NCBI GenBank assembly: GCA_938045545.1
Contig: CALIBN010000010.1
Coordinates: 46,240 to 110,239, forward strand
Source: an uncultured archaeon
GTDB lineage: Archaea; Thermoproteota; EX4484-205; JAAOZP01
Direction: 5' to 3'
Length of the DNA: 64,000 nucleotides
The translations under genes and the position numbers were made by a program. How positions within the stretch are numbered: the stretch's first letter is position 1; each line of letters opens with the position of its first letter. Below the pieces are notes generated by a model, which was not told the DNA's origin, did not search any database, and worked only from the letters and a program-made list of their open reading frames with translations. Below are positions 1-8,479 of the stretch, piece by piece.

Positions 1-180
1 CCAACCGCTGAAGTTGGCCAAATATACGTGGAATAATGGGTTTATATGAATGCTGTTAGCCCCGACTCCAAGAGTAAACTGTTTCTCGACCATGGGTGGC
101 GAGTAGAGATTCTGCGACTTTTTTTATCACCTGGATTCACTGTCTCCACAAGAGATTCTATACGGATGTGAAACGGTTTT

Positions 181-1137
181 CTACTCTAATTCCTCCGTGT
201 AAACTCCTTTTTCAACCGTTCTAAGGATCATCGTATGAGCATTCAGATTGCGCAACGCTTCCTCAACGGTGTTCAACGAGCCCTCATCAACCAGTGTAAT
301 GACGCATCCTCCACCGCCTCCGCCAGTAAGCTTAGCACCATACGCGCCGGCTGAAATGCTTGTCCACACCAGGGAGTCAAGCCTACTGTTTGAGACGCCC
401 ATTAGGGAGAGGAGAAGATGGTTTAACGTAATTAGCCTGCCTGCTTCAACCATGTCAGTCTGAAGGAGGCGGCTTATCTTGATTGTGACATCACTTATGG
501 AAGACATAATTATGTTGAAGAGATCCGGTTCCCTCTCCTTGAGGGACGCTACTTTGAGAATCATGTCCTTCGTACTCCGCTCCAAGCCTGAGTCAGCCAG
601 CAGGAATATGCCTTGGCCTGCCTCAAGCTTCTCAATCCCCTTGTCTTTAACGAACAGGATTAAGCCACCCCAGAGTGCTGCCGCCACGTCTACGCCGCTC
701 GGATTAACGTGCGCAACCTTTTCACCCTCCATCGCGAGGCTAAAAACTTTTTCGTCAAAAGGCTTCTCGTAAACCAGTTTGAGCAGAGCGTTGGCCAATG
801 CGACGGATAATGAGGCTGAAGAACCCATTCCAGAAGCGGGGGGAATATCTGAGCTTATGCGGATCCTGAGCCTACCTTTAAAACCTTCTGAATCCCGGAA
901 TACGTCTATGATTCTCGCGAAAGGCTTTAGCTGGCTTGGGCCTGAGAAAGCCCTGCCTATCATCTTCGCAACCCCATACTTGTCTGAGAATATTTCGTGG
1001 GCACCGATCTCGTCGAAAGCTTCAACAGAAACCTTCGAGTAAACGTTTACAGCAGCCACTAGGGCGGGGTGGCCATATACTACGGAGTGCTCGCCGGAAA
1101 TGATTACTTTCCCAGGAGCCTTGCAGACTATTTTCAA
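181..1137 (-). CDS. mvk: Mevalonate kinase
   Basis: GHMP-family kinase that phosphorylates mevalonate in the cytoplasmic pathway to isoprenoid lipids. All three family motifs are visible in the 318 residues: the N-terminal KAPGKVIISGEHSVVYG (about 6-22), the phosphate-binding PPASGMGSSAS (99-109) and the C-terminal KLTGGGGGG loop (about 270-280). Length is normal for archaeal mevalonate kinases. It is the last gene of the minus-strand chain RpoD-L18e-L13-S9-RpoN-S2-Memo-mvk and lies 6 bases after the Memo stop, so it is probably co-transcribed with ribosomal genes. This neighbourhood is common in archaea. No further gene is visible downstream to the window edge. Confidence 0.95.
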   Translation of the reverse strand: MKIVCKAPGKVIISGEHSVVYGHPALVAAVNVYSKVSVEAFDEIGAHEIFSDKYGVAKMIGRAFSGPSQLKPFARIIDVFRDSEGFKGRLRIRISSDIPPASGMGSSASLSVALANALLKLVYEKPFDEKVFSLAMEGEKVAHVNPSGVDVAAALWGGLILFVKDKGIEKLEAGQGIFLLADSGLERSTKDMILKVASLKEREPDLFNIIMSSISDVTIKISRLLQTDMVEAGRLITLNHLLLSLMGVSNSRLDSLVWTSISAGAYGAKLTGGGGGGCVITLVDEGSLNTVEEALRNLNAHTMILRTVEKGVYTEELE

Positions 1138-1143
1138 CAGTGT

Positions 1144-1989
1144 TCACTTGTAGAAGGCTATTGAAGCGTAACCCACCACACCACCGTAATCGCCTGAAAT
1201 CTCTCCGCTGTTATAGTATTTCAACAGGGCGGATTTAGAGCACCCCATCTCCTTCACGCATGAGACTAGCGCTATAACTGGACCTAGGCCGCAGAGCGAC
1301 TCATAATTGACGGCGACGGAGTGAATCAGCTTCTCGTCCAGCGACTCTATTGCTCTGATGGTCTTCATATCGTTCTCCTCAGCCTCCCCTGCTGGAACAT
1401 AATGGCTCATGTCCGAGCTGGCGATAACGATGGCCTTTTTCCCTTCAAGAGCCCTGGATAAAGCTTTTCCAAGCCTAATATTCCTTTCAAGGTTGAAATC
1501 ATGTATAATTATTGGGATGAGCTTGAACGAGCCTCCGTAGACAAGCTGGAGGAATGGGAGCTGTATTTCAACAGAGTGTTCGAAAGCATGCGCGTGAAAA
1601 TTATCCTCGATGAAGGGCGCTGAGCTGAGCAGCAGGCTCACCGTCTGCCTGTCGACCTCCACGTCACCGAGCGGAGTACGCCAAACACCTTCGCTCATAG
1701 TGGCGAAGCCCGTGGAAGCCATATGGTGGTCGGGCCCCATCACCACCAGCGTTTCCCTAGGACCATGGTTAGCAGCCTCGCTGTATGCCCATGTGGCAGC
1801 CATACCTGAGTAAACGTATCCGGCATGTGGAACCATGAGGCCAAGCAAGCGGGGATCGTACTCTCCGAGAACCGGGATGCTTCCGTATCCCAGTCTCCCC
1901 TTGAAAAGACTTTGAAGCTGCTCTAGGAGTCTCTCCCTAGTACCCTCGTACCAGCTTCCAGCGTACGCTGGCTTTCTAACCCTAGCCAT
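1144..1989 (-). CDS. MEMO1 family protein (AmmeMemoRadiSam protein B type)
   Basis: Member of the Memo family, related in fold to class III extradiol dioxygenases; the cellular role in archaea is not settled. The start chosen gives MARVRKPAYAGSWYEG, the typical family N-terminus, one base after the S2 stop. A longer reading would add 19 residues that overlap S2. Visible family signatures are MVPHAGYVYSG, VVMGPDHHM and SSDMSHYVP, which supply conserved His and Asp residues. Length of 281 residues fits the family. It sits between S2 and mevalonate kinase in an operon arrangement widespread in archaea. Confidence 0.93.
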   Translation of the reverse strand: MARVRKPAYAGSWYEGTRERLLEQLQSLFKGRLGYGSIPVLGEYDPRLLGLMVPHAGYVYSGMAATWAYSEAANHGPRETLVVMGPDHHMASTGFATMSEGVWRTPLGDVEVDRQTVSLLLSSAPFIEDNFHAHAFEHSVEIQLPFLQLVYGGSFKLIPIIIHDFNLERNIRLGKALSRALEGKKAIVIASSDMSHYVPAGEAEENDMKTIRAIESLDEKLIHSVAVNYESLCGLGPVIALVSCVKEMGCSKSALLKYYNSGEISGDYGGVVGYASIAFYK

Positions 1990-1990
1990 G

Positions 1991-2629
1991 CTAGACTGTC
2001 CTCGCAGCCTCCTCAATCTGGGTCTCGAAAGCGTGGAAGTTTTCACTCATGCTTTCAGTCGGAGAGAGCACTCCCTTGTTCCTGAGAACCTCCCTTGTCA
2101 GCAGCCAGAATACTAGGGCTAGGGAGCTGCGCCCCTTGTTGTTGGCGGGAATTATAAGGTCTATGTAGGAGCAGGAGTCATCGGTGTCACATATGCCTAT
2201 CACGGGTATTCCGATGAGCGTTGCTTCTCGAATAGCCTTCTCGTCAACCTTAGGGTCTGAAACAAGAATTATCTTCGGAGAAATATAGCCTTCATACTTC
2301 GGGTTAGAGAAGATGCCCGGTGGAAACCTTTCTACAATAGGCTTGAAACCAGTGTACTCGCACATTTTAAGGACCGGTGTTCTCCCATACTCTTTCCCGG
2401 ATACTATTATCACGTCACTTGGCTCATACCTGGAAAGCCCCTTTCCGGCAACCCTAATCTTCTCATCGGTTTGAGCAATCTCAATCAGGTTCAGCCCGTC
2501 AGGCCTAGTAAACCTTACGAAGCGCCTCATGCAGACAGTGCAAACCTTTGTTCCTATGTGGACGCCTGCAGCAATGTACTCCGTCCTCAGAATCAACAGA
2601 CCTTCTCCGCTCCTCTCACTCGTGCTCAT
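1991..2629 (-). CDS. rps2: 30S ribosomal protein S2
   Basis: Small-subunit ribosomal protein of the archaeal/eukaryotic S2/SA family, 212 residues. Recognisable blocks are AAGVHIGTKVCT near the N-terminus, DPKVDEKAIREA and the C-terminal IGICDTDD followed by IPANNKGR, which is the S2 signature 2 region. The stop lies one base before the Memo start and the start overlaps the end of rpoN by four bases, indicating translational coupling. In many archaea RpoK and enolase lie between RpoN and S2; they are absent here. Confidence 0.96.
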   Translation of the reverse strand: MSTSERSGEGLLILRTEYIAAGVHIGTKVCTVCMRRFVRFTRPDGLNLIEIAQTDEKIRVAGKGLSRYEPSDVIIVSGKEYGRTPVLKMCEYTGFKPIVERFPPGIFSNPKYEGYISPKIILVSDPKVDEKAIREATLIGIPVIGICDTDDSCSYIDLIIPANNKGRSSLALVFWLLTREVLRNKGVLSPTESMSENFHAFETQIEEAARTV

Positions 2630-2847
2630 TGCCTGTAATCCTCCCCCAGCGATAATCCTCGGGAGTATGAAAGCAGCTCGTCGATATAATCAACATGAGA
2701 AATAAACATTCGCCTGCAACAGATCCTTGTAACGTTGAGAGAGTCTAGCACCTGCTTTGGATCCTCGCCTGAAGCAACCCTACTCTGGTATTCCTCCCAC
2801 AAGTGGCCTATTACCTTGCCGCACGTGAAACATCTAACTGGAAACAT
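2626..2847 (-). CDS. rpoN: DNA-directed RNA polymerase subunit N
   Basis: Small zinc-binding subunit (Rpb10 homologue) of archaeal RNA polymerase. The start MFPVRCFTCGKVIG and the later ICCRRMF give the four zinc ligands in the CxxC...CC pattern. The 73-residue reading from ATG fits the family; one more codon upstream could serve as a TTG start. It follows L13 and S9 in the conserved order and overlaps S2 by four bases. Confidence 0.96.
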   Translation of the reverse strand: MFPVRCFTCGKVIGHLWEEYQSRVASGEDPKQVLDSLNVTRICCRRMFISHVDYIDELLSYSRGLSLGEDYRQ

Positions 2848-2861
2848 CAAGCCATAGTCAC

Positions 2862-3275
2862 CTACCTGTAGGACTTCTGGAACCTCCTTCTAGCACCTGG
2901 TCCTCCAAATTTCTTGGGCTCCTTTCTCCGGGGATCTCCAGAGAGGAGATGCCTGTCGAAGCTTCTGAAAATGTTTCTAACAGTGGAGCTCCTCGTCCAC
3001 TGAGTAATACCTCTGGCTAAAGCCTGCATAACCGCCCTGGCCTGCGAAGCATGACCCCCGCCTTCAACCTTAACCTCGACGTCAACATCCTTAAACTGTT
3101 CAGGAAGGAGTTTCAAAGGCGTTAAGGCGAGCATCCTGTAGGGATCGTAAAGCCAGTTTTCAGCGGGGTAACCGTTTATCGTAACGCGCCCGGAACCCTG
3201 CTTAACAACAGCCCTAGCCACTGAGCTCTTAACGGAACCAGTTACAACAAGGGGCAGTTTCCTAGGGGTCGGCAA
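2862..3275 (-). CDS. rps9: 30S ribosomal protein S9
   Basis: Small-subunit ribosomal protein whose C-terminal tail reaches the decoding region. The 137 residues include SSVARAVVKQGSGRVTING near the N-terminus, GGGHASQARAVMQALARGI in the centre and the basic RRKEPKKFGGPGARRRFQ tail ending in KSYR, all typical of archaeal S9. The start codon appears to be TTG, two bases after the L13 stop. It belongs to the L18e-L13-S9-RpoN run. Confidence 0.96.
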   Translation of the reverse strand: MPTPRKLPLVVTGSVKSSVARAVVKQGSGRVTINGYPAENWLYDPYRMLALTPLKLLPEQFKDVDVEVKVEGGGHASQARAVMQALARGITQWTRSSTVRNIFRSFDRHLLSGDPRRKEPKKFGGPGARRRFQKSYR

Positions 3276-3277
3276 AT

Positions 3278-3718
3278 CTAGTCAGCCTCCGGGACGCTGA
3301 AAAACCCTTTCAAGTCTGAAAGGGTGAAAGAGCTTCTCCCAAGCCTAGAGGCGTCAGCATCCTTAAACCTAACAGCCTCACCCTTAACACTACTCGGCCA
3401 GCCGCAGTAGACTCTGAGCCTTCTAAAGGCCTCCATCCCCTTAGGCTTATCCATTGGAAGCATGCTTTTTACAACGCTCCTAACATAGGTCACTGGGTTC
3501 CTAGGATGCCTCGGCGTATGCTTAGGGTTCCTAACGCTCTTCACCTCCAGGAAGCCCACGTACTCCCTGATGAAGCTGTCCTTTCTCCCAGATACTCTTG
3601 TCTTCTCAGCGTTAACCACGTAAACCCTGTATCCTTCAAGAAGCCTTTTAGCTATGATTGAACACATTCTTCCTAGAACCTGGTCGGTTGCGTCAACCAC
3701 GAGAATCCTTTCAGACAA
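3278..3718 (-). CDS. rpl13: 50S ribosomal protein L13
   Basis: Large-subunit ribosomal protein, 146 residues. The N-terminus VVDATDQVLGRMCSIIAK and the central KHTPRHPRNP region with VVKSMLPMDKPKG match archaeal L13. It overlaps the end of L18e by eight bases and precedes S9, the usual order. Nothing unusual in sequence. Confidence 0.96.
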   Translation of the reverse strand: MSERILVVDATDQVLGRMCSIIAKRLLEGYRVYVVNAEKTRVSGRKDSFIREYVGFLEVKSVRNPKHTPRHPRNPVTYVRSVVKSMLPMDKPKGMEAFRRLRVYCGWPSSVKGEAVRFKDADASRLGRSSFTLSDLKGFFSVPEAD

Positions 3719-4055
3719 TTATTTTCACCCCCGAGCCCTTCTGTTCAACCTCTGCAAACTCGTCCAACCGCATAACCTTGCATCCGGCTGACCTAAGCTT
3801 ATCTAGCGCGGCCGAGGAGAAGGAGAGGGCGGCAACCGTGACACTATGGTTGATCTCCCCCTTGCCTAGGACTTTCCCAGGGACCACTACACGGTCACCC
3901 TGCTTGGTTAAACGCGAAATCTTACCCACGTTTACCTCGGCCATCCTGCTCCTAGGCCTGGACAAAAGGCTCTCAACCCTCCTCCAGAACCTGGAGTCAC
4001 CTGCCGCCTTCCTCACCGAAATCAACACCCTCCTCGCCGCCACGCTTCTCTTCAA
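3711..4055 (-). CDS. rpl18e: 50S ribosomal protein L18e
   Basis: Archaeal/eukaryotic L18e (homologous to bacterial L15 in fold), 114 residues, a normal length. The conserved VVVPGKVLGKGEI and the AEVNVGKISR block support the call. Its first 19 or so codons overlap the 3' end of rpoD by 59 bases in another frame; family alignment in mind, these residues are needed to reach normal length, so the overlap seems real. The overlap is longer than usual for this gene pair and suggests strong coupling. Confidence 0.93.
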   Translation of the reverse strand: MKRSVAARRVLISVRKAAGDSRFWRRVESLLSRPRSRMAEVNVGKISRLTKQGDRVVVPGKVLGKGEINHSVTVAALSFSSAALDKLRSAGCKVMRLDEFAEVEQKGSGVKIIV

Positions 4056-4680
4056 CCTCAGGAAGCGTGAGAGAATCCAGAAGCGTTTTAAACTTATCTC
4101 TCAAAATATCAAGAGCCTGCCTGAAAACCTCTATTGAGGGTAGAGAACCTGTTGATTCAAGCCTGAAAACGAAAGCATCCGGGGAATCCGTGAAGCTGTA
4201 CGTGGCCAGGGAGGCGGGCTGCCATTTAGCATGCATCTTACCCCTTCCAAGCCTAGCTAATGCCTCCAGCCTGAGCTTCCCACCTGGGGGTAGCTTAGTT
4301 ATAGGAATATTGCCGTAGACAGGGTAAACATCCTCATCCCTGCAGACAAGATGCTTGGAGTAAACCGTCAAAGGCGAGTCGCCGGCTGAAACATCTATGC
4401 TCAGCGTGGTGAAACACTTCTCGCTAGAGCCAAGGCACTCCGGGGAATCCATCGGAAGATATTTTCCAGGCGGGGTTCTCAAGGGTATCAGGCCAAGCCT
4501 GTTTGAAAGGACCTCGTCGAACATCGGGCTCGAGTTTTCAAAGATGAAGACCTCGTGAACCGCCAGCGTAGGAACCTCTTCAAGAATAGCCCTTCTTATA
4601 GCGTTTACAAGCGCCTCTGAGCATCCTTCTAGCCTAGCCTCTAGATAATCGTCGCTCAGCTTAAGTATCTTTACATCCAT
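3997..4680 (-). CDS. rpoD: DNA-directed RNA polymerase subunit D
   Basis: Archaeal RNA polymerase assembly subunit (Rpb3/alpha homologue), 227 residues. The N-terminal dimerisation segment ALVNAIRRAILEEVPTLA and LSNRLGLIPLRTPP are diagnostic. Cysteines are few, and I see no arrangement like the Fe-S cluster domain found in some archaeal RpoD proteins. It starts leaderless-like, about 30 bases after a TATA-like box, and now forms the first gene of a unit because S11, normally just upstream on the same strand, is inverted. Confidence 0.95.
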   Translation of the reverse strand: MDVKILKLSDDYLEARLEGCSEALVNAIRRAILEEVPTLAVHEVFIFENSSPMFDEVLSNRLGLIPLRTPPGKYLPMDSPECLGSSEKCFTTLSIDVSAGDSPLTVYSKHLVCRDEDVYPVYGNIPITKLPPGGKLRLEALARLGRGKMHAKWQPASLATYSFTDSPDAFVFRLESTGSLPSIEVFRQALDILRDKFKTLLDSLTLPEVEEKRGGEEGVDFGEEGGR

Positions 4681-4706
4681 ATTAACGTGCTATTTTCCCC
4701 GAGAAG

Positions 4707-4716
4707 GTATTTAAGG
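4707..4716 (-). promoter_or_regulatory. TATA-like box for rpoD operon
   Basis: On the minus strand the sequence reads CTTAAATACC, 27-36 bases upstream of the rpoD ATG. This is the usual archaeal distance for a leaderless or short-leader transcript. It gives the RpoD-L18e-L13-S9 unit its own promoter, as needed once S11 has been inverted. Confidence 0.6.
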
Positions 4717-4766
4717 GTTAGCTTCAACGGCCATGGGCCGCTAGGCGCTGAAGCCGCTTGAAGAAC

Positions 4767-4776
4767 GCTTATTAAC
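4767..4776 (+). promoter_or_regulatory. TATA-like box for inverted rps11
   Basis: GCTTATTAAC lies 22-31 bases upstream of the GTG start of S11 on the plus strand. It and the oppositely oriented rpoD box share a 117-base divergent intergenic region. Confidence 0.5.
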
Positions 4777-4797
4777 CCCCTTTAGCAGGATGGCCGC

Positions 4798-5193
4798 GTG
4801 AGCACTGAACAGGGGAAGTATGCAGTCGTACGAATATACTCCTCCAGCAACAACACTATAGTGCATGCTACGGATCCAAGCGGCGCCTCAACACTCGCAG
4901 TATCCGCAGCAGGCCAGCATGTTAAAGCTGATAGGCTTGGAGGCAGCCCTTATGGTGCGATGATGGCTGCAAACGCTGTGGCTGGAGCCTTGAAGAAGCT
5001 TGGAATAACAAGCATTAAGGTAAGGGTCAGGGCTCCGGGGGGCATAAAGTCTAGAACCCCTGGACAGGGGGCTCAGGCAGCTATAAGAGCATTAACAAGG
5101 GCTGGCCTAAGGATAATAGCGATAGAGGATGTAACACCAATTCCAACCGACGGGACTAGGAAACCCGGAGGCAGAAGGGGGAGAAGATTCTAG
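4798..5193 (+). CDS. rps11: 30S ribosomal protein S11 (inverted within its operon)
   Basis: Platform protein of the small subunit, 131 residues starting at GTG. Diagnostic blocks are [45 protein letters not shown] and the C-terminal [19 protein letters not shown]. In nearly all archaea S11 lies between S4 and RpoD on the same strand; here only S11 is reversed while S13-S4 and RpoD-L18e keep their orientation and order. The protein looks fully intact, so the inversion was tolerated and is served by its own promoter. Confidence 0.96.
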   Translation: MSTEQGKYAVVRIYSSSNNTIVHATDPSGASTLAVSAAGQHVKADRLGGSPYGAMMAANAVAGALKKLGITSIKVRVRAPGGIKSRTPGQGAQAAIRALTRAGLRIIAIEDVTPIPTDGTRKPGGRRGRRF

Positions 5194-5467
5194 CCTTTTA
5201 AGACAGGGTTTAACCTACACGGGCAAATCCATTCTCCACCTGCTTTACCCAGTTTTCGAAACCATTCTTCCTGCAAACCTTTAACAGCAAGACAAACGAT
5301 GCTCGATTGCTTAACCCAGAGTCATAATGCACGCTCAGCCTTACCTATCCTACTACGGTCTATTCAAAACCATCTGTTTAGACCGCTTGGTTAAGCGAGC
5401 TTCGTGAGGAACTTTTACCAACCTTGCCCTCATATCACAGACGGCCTCTTCAATCCCCGAGAGAAAA
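5194..5467. other. Intergenic region between convergent S11 and S4
   Basis: A 274-base gap at the tail-to-tail junction between S11 (plus) and S4 (minus). I see no credible coding remnant, RNA gene or strong hairpin. It probably holds the breakpoint of the S11 inversion. Confidence 0.5.
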
Positions 5468-5959
5468 CTAAGCTGCCTTGGCCTCTTCGACTGTCTTAAC
5501 CCTTACGAGTGGTTCTTCCTCTCTAGTGACGAAGTATCCTGGGGATCTTACAATCTGGTCGCCTATCATGATCTTGCCGTGAACTATAGCCTGCCTAGCG
5601 CTGTGAATAGTCTTTGCAAAACCTTTCCTGTAGACGATTGTTTGAAGCCTCCTTTCAAGAATGTTTGAAACAGTCAGTGAGAGAACATCGTCAAGCTTCG
5701 CGTCTTTGCCGACCAAGCCAAGCCTGTAGAGCCTTGAAATAAGCTCAGACTCCCTCTTAACCCTTTCCTCGCCCGTCAGGCTCAGATAAGAGCGGGCTGA
5801 AGCCCTAACACCCCTGAGGAAGGATGCGGCCCTCCAAAGTTCCCTCTTGTTCCTTAAACCATACTCCCCCACGAGTATAAGCTCCTCCGTCAGACGCTCT
5901 TTAACCCATGGGTGTTTCGGATGCAGGATTTTGCTTCTAATCTTACGCGGGTCACCCAT
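5468..5959 (-). CDS. rps4: 30S ribosomal protein S4
   Basis: Early-assembling small-subunit protein, 163 residues as is usual in archaea. The RNA-binding S4 domain is clear in the second half: RRLQTIVYRKGFAKTIHSAR, then HGKIMIGDQIV and SPGYFVTREEE. It follows S13 after seven bases in the normal archaeal order. Normally S11 would follow on the same strand; here the next gene is reversed. Confidence 0.96.
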   Translation of the reverse strand: MGDPRKIRSKILHPKHPWVKERLTEELILVGEYGLRNKRELWRAASFLRGVRASARSYLSLTGEERVKRESELISRLYRLGLVGKDAKLDDVLSLTVSNILERRLQTIVYRKGFAKTIHSARQAIVHGKIMIGDQIVRSPGYFVTREEEPLVRVKTVEEAKAA

Positions 5960-5965
5960 TCCTCA

Positions 5966-6442
5966 TCACTTTTTCTCGCTTCCAGAGGACTTCAAAGCAG
6001 CCTTTGAAAAACCAACAGGCCCACCGGTCCTGCCGGTTGTCCTAGTCCTCTGACCCCTTACCTTTAAGCCGAGCGAGTGTCTAACACCCTTCCAAGACTT
6101 AATCCTCATCATCCTCTCAATATCCATCTTCTGAGCCAATTCTAAGTCGGACGTTATCAGATGCTTATCCTCACCAGTTATAGGATCCTTCCTCCTGTTA
6201 AGCATCCAAGCCGGGAGGTTTAGCGACTTAGGGTTGTTCAGGGTTGCCTCTATCCTTGAAACCTCATCATCAGTCAAGTAGCCGAGACGAGTATCCATAG
6301 GTATGTTTAGCGCGATGCATACGGCTCTCGCCGTAGCCCAACCTAAGCCTTTCACCTGTGAAAGACCATCCAGTACTCTCCTCTTACCGTCGCAATCCAC
6401 ACCGGCGATCCTCACTATCTCCTTAAACTCCCTGTTGCTCAT
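5966..6442 (-). CDS. rps13: 30S ribosomal protein S13
   Basis: Small-subunit head protein, 158 residues. The helix-two-turn-helix segment VKGLGWATARAVCIALNI and the C-terminal RHSLGLKVRGQRTRTTGR match archaeal S13. First gene of the S13-S4 unit, with a TATA-like box about 30 bases upstream of its ATG. Confidence 0.96.
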   Translation of the reverse strand: MSNREFKEIVRIAGVDCDGKRRVLDGLSQVKGLGWATARAVCIALNIPMDTRLGYLTDDEVSRIEATLNNPKSLNLPAWMLNRRKDPITGEDKHLITSDLELAQKMDIERMMRIKSWKGVRHSLGLKVRGQRTRTTGRTGGPVGFSKAALKSSGSEKK

Positions 6443-6470
6443 AAAGGCTTAATGACGCTTACCGGAGCCT

Positions 6471-6480
6471 GGTTATAAAC
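6471..6480 (-). promoter_or_regulatory. TATA-like box for rps13-rps4
   Basis: Minus-strand GTTTATAACC is centred about 33 bases upstream of the S13 ATG, consistent with a transcript with a very short leader. Confidence 0.6.
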
Positions 6481-6649
6481 ATTATTTCTGGACAACATAG
6501 AAAAAGGAGGGTTAAACCCGGTAACGAGGGTTTCACTTTAGGGGGTTGGAACCAGTATTCCCTCAGTGATTAGCCGCGTGGAAACTGGTTGCTGAACAGC
6601 TTTACATACTTTATCCTTTAAAGGAGTGGCCTCCTATTCCTTCTCACCT

Positions 6650-7076
6650 TTACAAACTCTTTGCAGAATCTTTGTTTCTCTTTAGAGTCAAATCACACAT
6701 TAAGTGCGCAGCGTGAACCACGTCAGCCCTCCTCACTATCTCGTTGAAGACTTGCTCTTCAGACATATCCTTAGGGTTAAAGACTAAGGTGAAAAACGTG
6801 CTACGCCTGGATTCAGCTCAAACTCGACATCTACCCAGTATTTTTTCCTTTATTCTTCTGGCCACTTCTTTTCCCCAGTACAATGGTAGGATGAAGCCAC
6901 CATAGGGTCTTCCAAATACTTCTCCCACTTCCCGTTAACTAGGTCATTAAGTATTTCATCCCTTTCTTTATGCACCTTCTTCTAAATCCTATTCCTTTCC
7001 TCCTCGCTCTTCGCCTTCTTCAGCTTGGAGCAATATACACCCAGATCTAAAACTGTCTCCACGATATAGCGCGTGC
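6650..7076 (-). pseudogene. Decayed gene of unknown family
   Basis: The minus strand reads as a broken protein. One frame gives YIVETVLDLGVYCSKLKK, then a TAG, KERDEILNDLVNGKWEKY, LEDPMVASSYHCTGEKKWPE, a TAA, and YWVDVEFELNPGVARFSP. A one-base shift then continues with LVFNPKDMSEEQVFNEI, VRRADVVHAAHLMCDLTLK and a stop at 6650-6652. The continuous amphipathic coding character with two internal stops and one frameshift supports a pseudogene. Family not recognised. Its upstream end coincides with a GCGCGTGC motif. The rest of the 6443-7199 gap holds only the S13 promoter and a hairpin. Confidence 0.6.
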
Positions 7077-7100
7077 CAGCAGTTCGTATATATCTGGGCC

Positions 7101-7132
7101 AAAAGGTCCTATTTCTGGAAATAGAACCTTTT
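7101..7132. repeat. Long near-perfect inverted repeat
   Basis: AAAAGGTCCTATTTC, a two-base loop, then GAAATAGAACCTTTT: a 15-base stem with one mismatch. It lies about 70 bases upstream of the matrixin-like gene and between it and a decayed minus-strand gene. It could be a hairpin in the leader, an operator, or a scar. Confidence 0.6.
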
Positions 7133-7199
7133 TACAAGAATAAAAAAGGTTTATTACTCGGCTTTTCTTTTTCGGTAAAAGGAGAAGAGAAGAGAGAAA

Positions 7200-7774
7200 A
7201 TGGGCATAAAACTTGATAAAAAAATAATTATTATTGTGTTTAGGCTGCTGGTCTCTAGTTCAGTAATATCCTTCGTAATTACGAGTGTTTTGTGTTACTC
7301 GCTCTGGGGTTACTACTGGAGTAAACCTCCATATCATAACCTTGAATATGGAAATGTTTCATCTTCAAGTTATTGGGCAGTGGAAGACGCTATCTCCGAC
7401 TGGAATAATATACCGATAACGAACCATCCTTCCTTTTATCCTGTAATCTCTGGGCCCCCTCAACACGTTGAAATCCATGACACTTATAACTCCACTGCCT
7501 TATGGGATGGAAAATGTTGGCTATCTCAAACTTCGGAAATATAATTGAGCATGCAATAATCTACCTTAACACCTATTATGTCGATAGTTACTCTTACAAT
7601 AAAAAGAAGTCTTTAGCCTGTCACGAGCTTGGCCATGTTCTTGGATTATACGACGTGGGGCCCTATAATCCAGTAATAATGAATGGATATACTTATTACA
7701 GATACGATGTTTACGGAATTTCCACTCCACAACAAGACGACATAAATGGAGTAGCAGCAATCTATGGGGGATGA
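7200..7774 (+). pseudogene. Matrixin-like zinc metalloprotease, frameshifted
   Basis: Secreted or membrane-anchored protease in two overlapping frames. The first part (7200-7544) has a hydrophobic segment at about residues 8-33, then SYWAVEDAISDWNN and LWDGKCWLSQTS. The second (in frame from about 7535 to 7774) carries ACHELGHVLGLYD, the HExxHxxGxxD zinc site of matrixin-type peptidases, followed by a Met-turn-like VIMNGY. The pieces join into one normal-sized protease if a single-base shift near 7540 is allowed, so this is one broken gene or, less likely, programmed frameshifting. The next gene encodes a frequent kind of companion for secreted matrixins. Confidence 0.75.
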
Positions 7775-7780
7775 AGGGGG

Positions 7781-8422
7781 ATGAAGAGGAATAGCTTGAT
7801 AAAATTAAAGTCCGCATCTATTTTGATAGGAATTATCGTCGGATTGCTCAGCAGCCTGGTCACAATCAACCATATCCTAAATCCACAGCATATGATGAAT
7901 AATGCTGAAAACGATGAAACTGAAGATGCGGTTGAGGTAAGTTGGGTAATATATTTCAGCAACTTAAGAGAGCTTGTAACAAACTCCGATGTAATAATTC
8001 TAGGAAAAGTCATCGATGCTAGAACGATTATTAGGACTATTTATGAACCATGGGGTACAAAGGATATAGGGACTGCATATAAATTTGAAGTCGAGCAAGT
8101 GATAAAAGGTGATCTTAGAGTCGGCGAGGTCATAGGATTCGCTCTGAGTGGAGGCATAATTAATGGGAAGCCGAGAATGGTCATAAGAGAGGATCCTTTG
8201 GCGAACGTTGGTGAACGGCTTATACTATTTCTAAAACGCACCGAAGGAGGCTTTGCGATTCAGGGTCCATGGGGAAGATTTATCGTAATTTCAAATAAAG
8301 TGTATTCGTTGGGCGCCATTTATCTGGCTTCGAAAAACTATTCATTGGACGTCAATGGAACCAACCTAGAAGAATTCATAAAAGAAATACAGGTTATCAT
8401 GACAACATTTTACATAGGCTAG
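7781..8422 (+). CDS. Secreted or anchored protein beside the matrixin
   Basis: A 213-residue protein with an N-terminal hydrophobic segment (about residues 12-32) after Lys/Arg, so probably exported. The body has LRELVTNSDVIILGKVIDA, TAYKFEVEQVIKGDL, GEVIGFALSGG and GERLILFLK. This layout (a 'suspected conduit' type beta protein with a V..G.V pattern and an 'E.V.KG' core) resembles uncharacterised proteins that accompany secreted metalloproteases in bacteria and archaea. The start lies six bases after the protease stop, so they were an operon. Function unknown; an inhibitor or partner of the protease is a guess. Confidence 0.65.
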   Translation: MKRNSLIKLKSASILIGIIVGLLSSLVTINHILNPQHMMNNAENDETEDAVEVSWVIYFSNLRELVTNSDVIILGKVIDARTIIRTIYEPWGTKDIGTAYKFEVEQVIKGDLRVGEVIGFALSGGIINGKPRMVIREDPLANVGERLILFLKRTEGGFAIQGPWGRFIVISNKVYSLGAIYLASKNYSLDVNGTNLEEFIKEIQVIMTTFYIG

Positions 8423-8479
8423 TAGCGCGCTAGCAGACTGAGCTCGTAAAAGGCTTCTATAATAGTTTTTCTTCTTCCA

